Positions 56,254 to 64,000 of a stretch of 64,000 nucleotides of DNA are shown in pieces. Each line of letters starts with the position of its first letter. Within the stretch, counting starts at the first letter, position 1. Where the stretch lies: contig JAHHHC010000008.1 of assembly GCA_019359515.1 (NCBI GenBank), positions 166,909-230,908 of the forward strand. Direction: 5' to 3'. The notes under the pieces are model-generated. The model was not told the origin of the DNA. It ran no database searches and saw only the letters and a program-made list of their open reading frames with translations. The position numbers and the translations under genes were made by a program. Origin of the DNA: Desmonostoc vinosum HA7617-LM4 (GTDB taxonomy: Bacteria; Cyanobacteriota; Cyanobacteriia; Cyanobacteriales; Nostocaceae).

Positions 56254-59181
56254 CTACCTTTTCATCGCTGAATACTGCTGCAAAACTTGTTGCAAATATT
56301 GCCCAGTATAAGACCGAGAATTACTTGCTACTTCCTCTGGCGTTCCTACAGCAATTACTTCTCCACCTTTATCACCGCCTTCCGGGCCTAAATCTATCAC
56401 CCAGTCGGCGCAACGAATCACATCTAAATTATGTTCAATCACTAAAATTGAGTTGCTTTTATCTACCAAGCGTTGCAATACATCTAATAATTTGTGGACA
56501 TCATAAAAAGATAAACCTGTCGTTGGTTCATCTATTAAATAAAGTGTCTTGCCAGTCGCACGACGAGATAATTCTGTTGCCAATTTCACCCGCTGCGCTT
56601 CACCACCAGATAGAGTAGTTGCAGGTTGTCCTAGTTGAATATAACCTAATCCAACATCAACTAATGTCTGTAAGCGAGTCACAGCTTTAGGTATGTTTTG
56701 ACAAAATTCTAAACTTTCTTCAACTGTCATGTTGAGAACATCAGAAATCGATTTATCTTTGTACTTTACTTGCAAAGTTTCGCGGTTATATCTTGCACCT
56801 TTACAAATTTCACATTGCACGTAAACATCAGGAAGAAAGTTCATTTCAATGACATTTACACCTTGTCCACTACAGGCTTCGCAACGTCCACCTTTGACAT
56901 TAAAAGAAAATTGTCCTGGTTTGTAACCTCTAGCTTTAGCTTCTACTGTTTGTGAAAATACATCACGAATGACATCGAAAACGCCTGTATATGTTGCAGG
57001 GTTAGAACGCGGTGTGCGTCCAATCGGAGATTGATCAATCACAATTGCTTTATCAACAGCATTCAATCCCTGGATTTTATCTAAATCTTTAGGTAGAGGA
57101 ACTCTCTTTGTTAAATGGTGTTGTAGTGATGGGTAGAGTAATTCGTTAATTAAGGTAGATTTCCCAGAACCAGAAACACCAGTGACAGCAACGAGTTTAC
57201 CCAGTGGAATTTCTACGTCTATGTTTTGTAGATTGTTGCGATGGGCGTTTTTAATTATCAAACTGCGCCCGTTACCTTCTCGGCGTTCTGTTGGGGTGGT
57301 GATGACTCTTCTTCCTGACAAGTATGCACCTGTTAAAGAATTTTCTGCTGTTAGTAATGCTTGTAAGTCACCTTGGGCAATAATATTGCCACCATGAATG
57401 CCCGCGCCAGGGCCAATATCAACAATATGGTTAGCTGCACGAATTGTTTCTTCATCATGCTCAACTACAATTAATGTGTTACCTAAATCGCGCAATTTAG
57501 TTAAAGTTTTTAGCAACCGTCCATTATCGCGTTGATGTAAACCAATACTTGGTTCATCTAAAACGTAGAGAACTCCTGTTAAGCCAGAACCAATTTGTGT
57601 TGCTAGGCGAATTCGTTGGGCTTCTCCCCCAGAAAGTGTCATTGCTGGACGATCAAGAGTTAAATAATCTAGACCCACATCTAACAGAAATTGCAATCTA
57701 GATTTAATTTCTCGAAGTACTAAATCAGCAATTTGGATCTGGCGATCGCTCATTTTTAACTGCTCAATTTTCTGGCGACAATCGCGAATTGATACCCCAG
57801 TTAAATCTAAAATTCCATACTGTCCCAATCTGACTGCTAATGCTTCTGATTTTAACCGTTTTCCACGACAGACTTCACATGGCTGATCGATTAAATAATC
57901 TTCTAATTTTTGCTTAAGTAACTCCGAACTTCCCTCATATTGTCTTTGCAATATGGGGATTACCCCTTTAAAATTTTGCTTCTTTTCAGCTGATTTAGTT
58001 TGTTCTTCTCCATATAAAATTGTCTGTTTTTGTTCATCTGTTAGCTGATTCCAAGATGTTTTTAACTCAAACCCATGAGCTTGTCCTAAGCTATAAAGTA
58101 ATTCCAAATAATAAGAATTATCTTTCTCTGACCAAGGGGCGATCGCCGCATACACCGGTGCTTCAGAATCAGGTATGACCAAATCAGGCGAAAATCTTCT
58201 GAGAGTTCCTATACCATGACAATGAGGACATGCACCATAAGGTGAATTAAACGAGAATAACCGGGGCGATAATTCCTCCATTACCGCCCCGTGTTCTGGA
58301 CAAGCAAAATTCTCCGAAAAGACTAATTCTTCTTCTTTGTCATTAGTCGTTTGTTCTTCATGACTACCAATCACAATGTTAGCAATGCCACCAGATTGTT
58401 TAAGACACGTAGCTAGTGAATCAACCAAACGCTCTTGTATACCAGGCTTTTTCACCAGACGGTCGATTACCACTTCAATTGTGTGAGTTAAATTTTTATC
58501 TAACTCGATAGAGTCTGACAAATCTCGCACTTCGCCATCGACGCGCACACGGACAAAGCCTTGAGATGCCAAACTCGATAATAATTTCCGGTGAGTGCCT
58601 TTTTTACCCCGAACCACGGGGGCAAGAATTTGGAACCGGGTGCGATCTGGTAATTCCATGATGCGATCGCACATTTCATCGATGGTTTGGGGTGAAATAC
58701 AGCGATCGCATATCGGACAATGGGGTTCACCTGCACGACCAAATAGCAATCGTAAATAGTCATAAATCTCCGTTACCGTACCCACAGTCGAACGGGGATT
58801 GTGAGACGTTGATTTTTGGTCAATGGAAATCGCTGGACTCAAGCCTTCAATTGCTTCGACATCCGGCTTATCTAACTGCCCTAAAAATTGCCGTGCGTAG
58901 GCGCTGAGAGATTCCACATAACGCCGTTGTCCTTCTGCAAAAATCGTATCAAATGCCAGAGAAGACTTACCCGAACCAGAAACGCCAGTGAAAACAATCA
59001 GGCGATCGCGCGGTAGTTCCAAATCAATATTTTTCAGATTGTGCTGTCTAGCACCCCGAATACGGATAGTATTTTGGTTATTTTGGCTGGGGTGCGGAAG
59101 ATGCCCATTTAACACAGAGGGCTGAGAGTCATTTTCTTCCAATCCGAACTTTGGGGATGGTGCTAGCTGTTTGTCTGACAT
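56254..59181 (-). CDS. uvrA: Excinuclease ABC subunit A
   Basis: The 975-residue damage sensor of nucleotide excision repair has two ABC modules: Walker [21 protein letters not shown] and [20 protein letters not shown], signatures [12 protein letters not shown] and [12 protein letters not shown], and zinc fingers ([21 protein letters not shown]...CEICKG). UvrA loads UvrB on damaged DNA. A 40-residue N-terminal extension ([20 protein letters not shown]) precedes the usual [20 protein letters not shown]. The gene is monocistronic. Confidence 0.98.
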   Translation of the reverse strand: MSDKQLAPSPKFGLEENDSQPSVLNGHLPHPSQNNQNTIRIRGARQHNLKNIDLELPRDRLIVFTGVSGSGKSSLAFDTIFAEGQRRYVESLSAYARQFLGQLDKPDVEAIEGLSPAISIDQKSTSHNPRSTVGTVTEIYDYLRLLFGRAGEPHCPICDRCISPQTIDEMCDRIMELPDRTRFQILAPVVRGKKGTHRKLLSSLASQGFVRVRVDGEVRDLSDSIELDKNLTHTIEVVIDRLVKKPGIQERLVDSLATCLKQSGGIANIVIGSHEEQTTNDKEEELVFSENFACPEHGAVMEELSPRLFSFNSPYGACPHCHGIGTLRRFSPDLVIPDSEAPVYAAIAPWSEKDNSYYLELLYSLGQAHGFELKTSWNQLTDEQKQTILYGEEQTKSAEKKQNFKGVIPILQRQYEGSSELLKQKLEDYLIDQPCEVCRGKRLKSEALAVRLGQYGILDLTGVSIRDCRQKIEQLKMSDRQIQIADLVLREIKSRLQFLLDVGLDYLTLDRPAMTLSGGEAQRIRLATQIGSGLTGVLYVLDEPSIGLHQRDNGRLLKTLTKLRDLGNTLIVVEHDEETIRAANHIVDIGPGAGIHGGNIIAQGDLQALLTAENSLTGAYLSGRRVITTPTERREGNGRSLIIKNAHRNNLQNIDVEIPLGKLVAVTGVSGSGKSTLINELLYPSLQHHLTKRVPLPKDLDKIQGLNAVDKAIVIDQSPIGRTPRSNPATYTGVFDVIRDVFSQTVEAKARGYKPGQFSFNVKGGRCEACSGQGVNVIEMNFLPDVYVQCEICKGARYNRETLQVKYKDKSISDVLNMTVEESLEFCQNIPKAVTRLQTLVDVGLGYIQLGQPATTLSGGEAQRVKLATELSRRATGKTLYLIDEPTTGLSFYDVHKLLDVLQRLVDKSNSILVIEHNLDVIRCADWVIDLGPEGGDKGGEVIAVGTPEEVASNSRSYTGQYLQQVLQQYSAMKR

Positions 59182-59691
59182 GTTGATCGGCTGGTAAGGA
59201 GCTTCTTACGAAACAGTCCTTAATAATACTATCTAATTTATGTTTATAGTAGAACAATAGTACTGTTATAGATATCTAGGCTATCTATAACAGTACTAAA
59301 ATTCTGTCATATATATTACCAGTATTTTTTATTACTCAGCATAATTAACAGTAACTCTCTTGGACAATATGGTGTTAGTTATCATTTTTATAATAGATAC
59401 TTTGAGTACATCTTCAATAAGTCAGATCATATAATTATTTCTTTAGGTAGAGACGAATAAATATAGTTTTGATTTCACAAAAATTTCAGTTTTAAAAAGA
59501 TTATTGCAATAAACAATTTGCTACTTGCATATATTATTGCATATGACAAAATAAGTATTTAAACTTTGAGATTTTATATCAATTAGAAATAAACAATTTC
59601 TCTTACTTTTGGCTGCATTGTTTATCTCATCCGGTAGAAATAAGTGTAAATAAGAATTGATAAATTAAAAGCAAATCAAGTTTGAAGAGAA
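59182..59691. other. AT-rich region upstream of uvrA
   Basis: About 500 bases without a credible gene. TATCTATAACAGTACT and AGTACTGTTATAGATA near 59261-59298 form an inverted repeat around CTAGG. The uvrA promoter should be here. No LexA-type operator could be identified with confidence. Confidence 0.45.
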
Positions 59692-59820
59692 AGATTAGAA
59701 TTTTTAGCTGGTGCGATCGCCAAAGCTATTTATCCTGGATATCAAGGTGGTGGAATTCTCTCAACTATGATTTTGGATATTTCGGTGCTTTTATTAGCTC
59801 CTGGCTCAAAAGCGCAATAA
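59692..59820 (+). pseudogene. GlsB/YeaQ/YmgE-family membrane protein remnant
   Basis: The frame reads LEFLAGAIAKAIYPGYQGGG and ILSTMILD; then, after a one-base shift near 59775, GYFGAFISSWLKSAI continues the pattern of the small transglycosylase-associated membrane proteins (GAIAGAIAK...GGG...LGIIGAFIG). There is no start codon and a stop directly precedes the match. Intact members are stress-related two- or three-helix proteins. It lies 160 bp upstream of a catalase gene. Confidence 0.68.
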
Positions 59821-59980
59821 TTCATCGGTCTTCTATTTACGAGTTTGCAGAGCCAACAAACATCAAAATGGCTAGATTTTTACTAGCATCTTAAACACAT
59901 GAGATGGAAGTAAAAAAATCATAGAAGACACTAACACTCTACCCCCTTTTGTAATCACGTCGTTTCTAAAAGAGAGAGAA

Positions 59981-60673
59981 ATGTTTTTTCACAAAAAAGA
60001 ACCTATTCATGTTGTAGATGTTAAAGAAGCAAACCCTCGCTTTGCTCAACTACTTCTAGAACAATTTGGTGGAGCAACCGGAGAATTAACAGCTGCTTTG
60101 CAGTATTGGGTGCAATCGTTTCATGTTGAGAATGCTGGCATTAAAGATATGCTCCAAGATATTGCGCTCGAGGAATTTAGCCATCTAGAAATGGTCGGTA
60201 AACTCATCGAGGCTCATACCAAAAATACAGATCAAACAGATGCTTATAAAAGTACTCTTTTTGCTATCAGAGGAGTTGGGCCTCATTTTCTAGATAGTCA
60301 AGGTAGTGCTTGGACTGCAAGTTACTTGAATGAAGGTGGAGATGTAGTTCGTGATTTGAGAGCCAATATTGCCGCTGAGGCTGGCGCTCGTCAAACTTAC
60401 GAAGAACTGATTAAGCTAGCAACTGACGAAGCAACAAAAGAGACTTTGGTACATTTGCTCACGCGGGAAATTTCTCATACCCAAATGTTTATGAAAGCTC
60501 TAGATTCATTGGGTAAATTGACCGATCCATTCTTTGGTAACATTAAGCCTGATGAAACTGTTGCTCTCTACTACAATTTGTCTACAAATGGTAATGGCAA
60601 AGATGAGCGTGGCCCTTGGAATTCTGAGCCAACATTTGAATACATTGCTAACCCGCTAGAAAGCCATTCTTAG
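59981..60673 (+). CDS. Manganese (non-heme) catalase
   Basis: The 230-residue ferritin-like protein fits the compact cyanobacterial Mn-catalase (KatB-type in Anabaena). The dimanganese ligands are in QLLLEQFGGATGELTAALQY, ALEEFSHLEMVGK (E-x2-H), IAAEAGARQTYEEL and TREISHTQMFMKAL (E-x2-H). It decomposes hydrogen peroxide. The C-terminus (DERGPWNSEPTFEYIANPLE) is typical of the family. GAGAGAGAA precedes the start. It appears monocistronic. Confidence 0.92.
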   Translation: MFFHKKEPIHVVDVKEANPRFAQLLLEQFGGATGELTAALQYWVQSFHVENAGIKDMLQDIALEEFSHLEMVGKLIEAHTKNTDQTDAYKSTLFAIRGVGPHFLDSQGSAWTASYLNEGGDVVRDLRANIAAEAGARQTYEELIKLATDEATKETLVHLLTREISHTQMFMKALDSLGKLTDPFFGNIKPDETVALYYNLSTNGNGKDERGPWNSEPTFEYIANPLESHS

Positions 60674-60712
60674 CTTAAAATTTGTCAAAAAGCTTTTGAA
60701 AACTCCCAATAA

Positions 60713-60737
60713 CAAGGTGGGTATTGCCCACCTTACT
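60713..60737 (+). terminator. Possible terminator palindrome
   Basis: AAGGTGGGTATTGCCCACCTT forms a strong hairpin 40 bases after the catalase stop codon. It lacks a T-tract and is also a recurrent cyanobacterial palindrome. Confidence 0.5.
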
Positions 60738-60772
60738 TAACAGTAATAGCTGTAGTGGCGTGTTTAGCCTTA

Positions 60773-60935
60773 GAGGATGTTTGAAAAGTCTAAATTAATA
60801 CTAACCCCGGCGATTAGAAATCGCGACTATACAGACAAAACCCACCTTCGTGGGTTTCAATAACTCGATTTTCCGTGTTTTCCAAAGGAGGTGGACTTCA
60901 CTTGTGTAGTAGCGAATTATATTCGTCCAAAACTT
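60773..60935. mobile_element. MITE-like element, family C, copy 2
   Basis: GAGGATGTTTGAAAAGTCTA begins an inverted copy of the element at 8678, with the shared interior CCCCGGCGATTAGAAATCGC and GGTGGACTTCACTTGTGTAG. It carries a longer central hairpin and has lost the last 13 bases of its right end after CCAAAACTT. TTA precedes it. Confidence 0.72.
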
Positions 60936-60952
60936 GAGCTTGAAACCACAAA

Positions 60953-61040
60953 TTACGAATTACGTTAGCGCAGCGGTAGCGAGTCATCGATAGCGTTAGC
61001 GACACAGGAGCGTCGCGTCATTACGAATTACGAATTATTT
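60953..61040. repeat. ATTACGAATTA-armed, TAGCG-rich repeat, copy 5
   Basis: AATTACGAATTACGTTAGCG opens, GCGGTAGCGAGTCATCGATA and GGAGCGTCGCGTC form the core, and ATTACGAATTACGAATTA closes. It is the same orientation as, and very close to, the copy at 15960. Confidence 0.75.
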
Positions 61041-61131
61041 AGTCATCCTAACTTTTTTAGTAGCGTTTTTGCAAAAAATCAATTCTCGGAAGTTATTTGA
61101 GAATCAAAATCTAGTTTTAGGAGATTAATTT

Positions 61132-61869
61132 GTGATTGTTAATGCTACACAAAATGGTTGGGAAATTATTTATCATCGCGCTCATGCTTTGTTGGCAGCT
61201 CAACTAGCAGGACAATGGCAACGCAAAAACGCTCCAGCACGGTTATATGAAACGCTAGCTGCTATTTCCCATCACGATGATTTAGAGAAAGAATGGGAAG
61301 AAAAAATTCTTACCGAAGCGGGTACGCCAATGGATTTTACCTTCAGTCCAGAAGGTGGTAAAGAGGGTTATGAGAAATTAGCTGAATTAGCAAAGAATGC
61401 GCTTTACCGAGGACGGTGGGTGGCTTTATTAATTTCTATGCACATCAGCCGTTTAAATGAGCCAAAACGGGGTCAGTCTTCAGAAATAAATCAATTTTTG
61501 GATGGGCAACTGCAAAACCAGCAGCATTTACGCAAGGAACTAGGTATTGAAAAAGAGGAAGTTGACGCGGCCTACGCTTTTATGCAATGGTGCGATCGCC
61601 TCTCACTTATCCTCTGTCAACAAGAACTACCCGCAGATGAGCGATTGTTGGAAATTAGCAAGGGCCCTGACGGTGAGCGTTATGACATCATGCAACGCCG
61701 TGATCAACTGGTTATAGTTCAACCTTGGCCTTTTGAGGATAATCAATTCACAGTCAATGTCGAAGCTAGTGAACTCCACCAAGTAAAGTTCAACAGTAGC
61801 ACCGAATTAGCCCAAGCACTACAGAAAGCACCAATCAAATCGCTGGAATGGAAATTTATCAAAGGCTAG
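61132..61869 (+). CDS. DUF3891 family protein
   Basis: The start is GTG with AGGAG upstream (TTTTAGGAGATTAATTT). The 245-residue protein matches DUF3891: MIVNATQNGWEIIYHRAHAL, AAQLAGQWQRKNAPARLYET, ISHHDDLEKEWEE, then AYAFMQWCDRLSLILCQQEL. The H-x-x-H and H-H-D arrangement recalls HD-type metal sites, but no enzyme activity is established. It is a single gene between repeats and the sRNA candidate. Confidence 0.83.
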   Translation: MIVNATQNGWEIIYHRAHALLAAQLAGQWQRKNAPARLYETLAAISHHDDLEKEWEEKILTEAGTPMDFTFSPEGGKEGYEKLAELAKNALYRGRWVALLISMHISRLNEPKRGQSSEINQFLDGQLQNQQHLRKELGIEKEEVDAAYAFMQWCDRLSLILCQQELPADERLLEISKGPDGERYDIMQRRDQLVIVQPWPFEDNQFTVNVEASELHQVKFNSSTELAQALQKAPIKSLEWKFIKG

Positions 61870-61902
61870 ATATATATCAGCCAATTTTTTTGTCCAATTT
61901 TG

Positions 61903-61931
61903 TTGACTATGTATAACAATTTTGTTAGATT
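61903..61931 (+). promoter_or_regulatory. Consensus-like sigma-70 promoter with no gene behind it
   Basis: TTGACT at 61903-61908 and TAGATT at 61926-61931 are spaced by 17 bases. Initiation would fall near 61938. No acceptable reading frame follows before the terminator at 62060. Confidence 0.5.
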
Positions 61932-61937
61932 AATTTA

Positions 61938-62088
61938 CATAAGTTAATAAACAAAGCAATAAGCTTGATTGCCACTCCAAACCTGTTCGCCTTGGACATT
62001 AGCCCAGCAAAATTAATCTTGGTATCGCTTTCTCTTATCGACATTTGGACTTCTCCCATAAACCTCGACTTGACAGTCGAGGTTTTTT
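61938..62088 (+). ncRNA. Candidate small RNA of about 150 nt
   Basis: A promoter-like TTGACT-N17-TAGATT is followed about 120 bases later by a strong terminator. The segment between has no convincing gene: the only open frame starts at a TTG and runs through the terminator. It contains CCACTCCAAACCTGTTCGCC, a potentially unpaired C-rich stretch. I do not recognise a known family such as Yfr1. Confidence 0.4.
62060..62088 (+). terminator. Strong rho-independent terminator (no upstream gene within 190 bp)
   Basis: AAACCTCGACT and AGTCGAGGTT arms enclose TGAC and are followed by six T residues. It is either the end of a candidate small RNA or a distal terminator for the DUF3891 gene. Confidence 0.85.
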
Positions 62089-62157
62089 GTATAGCCGAGA
62101 AATGGGGAGTGGGGAAAGATGTATTTTCATGCCCCTGTTATGTGAAAATCACATGAG

Positions 62158-62326
62158 TAGACCTCTTGCAAAAGTCAGATACTCGCCAGAAAATAAATTT
62201 TCTGGCTGATAACTCAAGTCGGTTTCAACCGACTAATAACAGTATTGTTAGTCCGTTTCAACGGACTTTTGCTATTAGGCAGAGACTTGAGTCTCTGACG
62301 GTTCAAGTATTTTTGCAAGAAGTCTA
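62158..62326. mobile_element. MITE-like element, family B, copy 3
   Basis: A 165-bp element flanked by TA (62158-62159 and 62325-62326) with GACCTCTTGCAAAAGTC and TATTTTTGCAAGAAGTC ends. It differs from the copy at 36499 at only a few bases, which points to recent movement. It has the same orientation as that copy. Confidence 0.87.
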
Positions 62327-62374
62327 GTGTTTAGCTTGAAAATAGGGAACAGGATAAAGAAACTCTTTTTCTTC

Positions 62375-62420
62375 CCCTACTCCCCACTCCCCACTCCCCA
62401 CTCCCCTACTCCCTATTCCC
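62375..62420. repeat. Minisatellite (CTCCCCACTCCC array)
   Basis: Five CCCCACTC or CCCCTACTC units lie between the MITE and the psbC terminator. Confidence 0.75.
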
Positions 62421-62427
62421 AAGGCAT

Positions 62428-62460
62428 CAAAAAAAGGCTCTCGCTTTTACACAAGAGCCA
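62428..62460 (-). terminator. Rho-independent terminator of psbC
   Basis: On the minus strand GGCTCT and AGAGCC arms with a 12-base loop are followed by seven T residues (plus-strand A run 62429-62435). It lies about 40 bases beyond the psbC stop codon. Confidence 0.85.
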
Positions 62461-62501
62461 TTAAGCTATTCGATTGTCAGTAATGAAAGTAAACTTGTAA
62501 C

Positions 62502-64000
<1,499 letters not shown>

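Noticed and set aside
59682..59894. 70-codon frame starting at an ATG
   Set aside because: Only its middle part matches a GlsB-type protein and the rest of the match is in another frame, so it is listed as a remnant instead.
61965..62156. 63-codon frame starting with TTG
   Set aside because: It runs through a strong rho-independent terminator and has no ribosome site; a small RNA fits better.

Overview
The window is chromosomal DNA of a filamentous, probably heterocyst-forming cyanobacterium (order Nostocales). It carries photosystem II genes (psbD, psbC), a high-light-inducible protein, the inducible CO2-uptake NDH-1 genes (ndhF3, ndhD3, cupA), tetrapyrrole enzymes (acsF, heme oxygenase, hemN), a XisH/XisI pair, many GCGATCGC (HIP1) palindromes, and the short repeats and GGGGA-type minisatellites typical of Nostoc relatives. 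The genus cannot be fixed from sequence reading alone. No rRNA, tRNA, CRISPR array, prophage or intact insertion sequence was recognised.

Layout. 1-5.4 kb: xisH/xisI, a type IV pilin gene followed by a SPINDLY-type O-GlcNAc transferase, one intact and one broken Uma2 gene, and a glutaredoxin-like gene carrying an in-frame repeat insertion. 5.4-12.5 kb: murE, two atypical histidine kinases, and three unknown genes including a HEAT-repeat protein. 12.8-19.6 kb: a stress protein, glcD, Uma2, miaA, gyrB and a fasciclin remnant. 19.6-26.7 kb: a long leader, sigA, a stand-alone ClpX-type zinc finger, an Hlip, and a GNAT gene coupled to a gyrA/parC-type gene, then a lone response regulator. 27-36.4 kb: a TPR protein, an exported phosphodiesterase, then acsF, a DUF4351 nuclease-like gene, heme oxygenase, hemN and an AraC-GyrI regulator. 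36.5-41.1 kb: a toxin-antitoxin pair, pgsA, aspA and a DUF362 protein. 42-48.7 kb: a small membrane protein and the NDH-1MS cluster with an exported beta-carbonic anhydrase between ndhF3 and ndhD3. 49-64 kb: GNAT, a MITE-disrupted TAXI gene, a cell-wall amidase, pyrG, small unknown proteins, uvrA, a manganese catalase, DUF3891, an sRNA candidate, and psbC with the end of psbD.

How the parts fit. Most genes are housekeeping or photosynthetic and lie singly or in short operons. The functional groups are CO2 uptake (ndhF3, carbonic anhydrase, ndhD3, cupA), tetrapyrrole synthesis and breakdown (acsF, ho, hemN), DNA supercoiling (gyrB and a GyrA paralogue) and surface pili (pilin and glycosyltransferase).

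The most distinctive layer is repeats. Two MITE-like families are present: one of about 165 bp flanked by TA, and one of about 150 bp flanked by TAA. There is also a TAGCG-rich family bounded by ATTACGAATTA arms, plus minisatellites. These sit between genes, inside two reading frames, and in one case inside a gene whose original frame is exactly restored when the element is removed. The most speculative functional idea is that the two kinases are complementary: one has an intact ATPase domain but no phosphoacceptor histidine, and the other keeps the histidine but has a degenerate ATPase domain.
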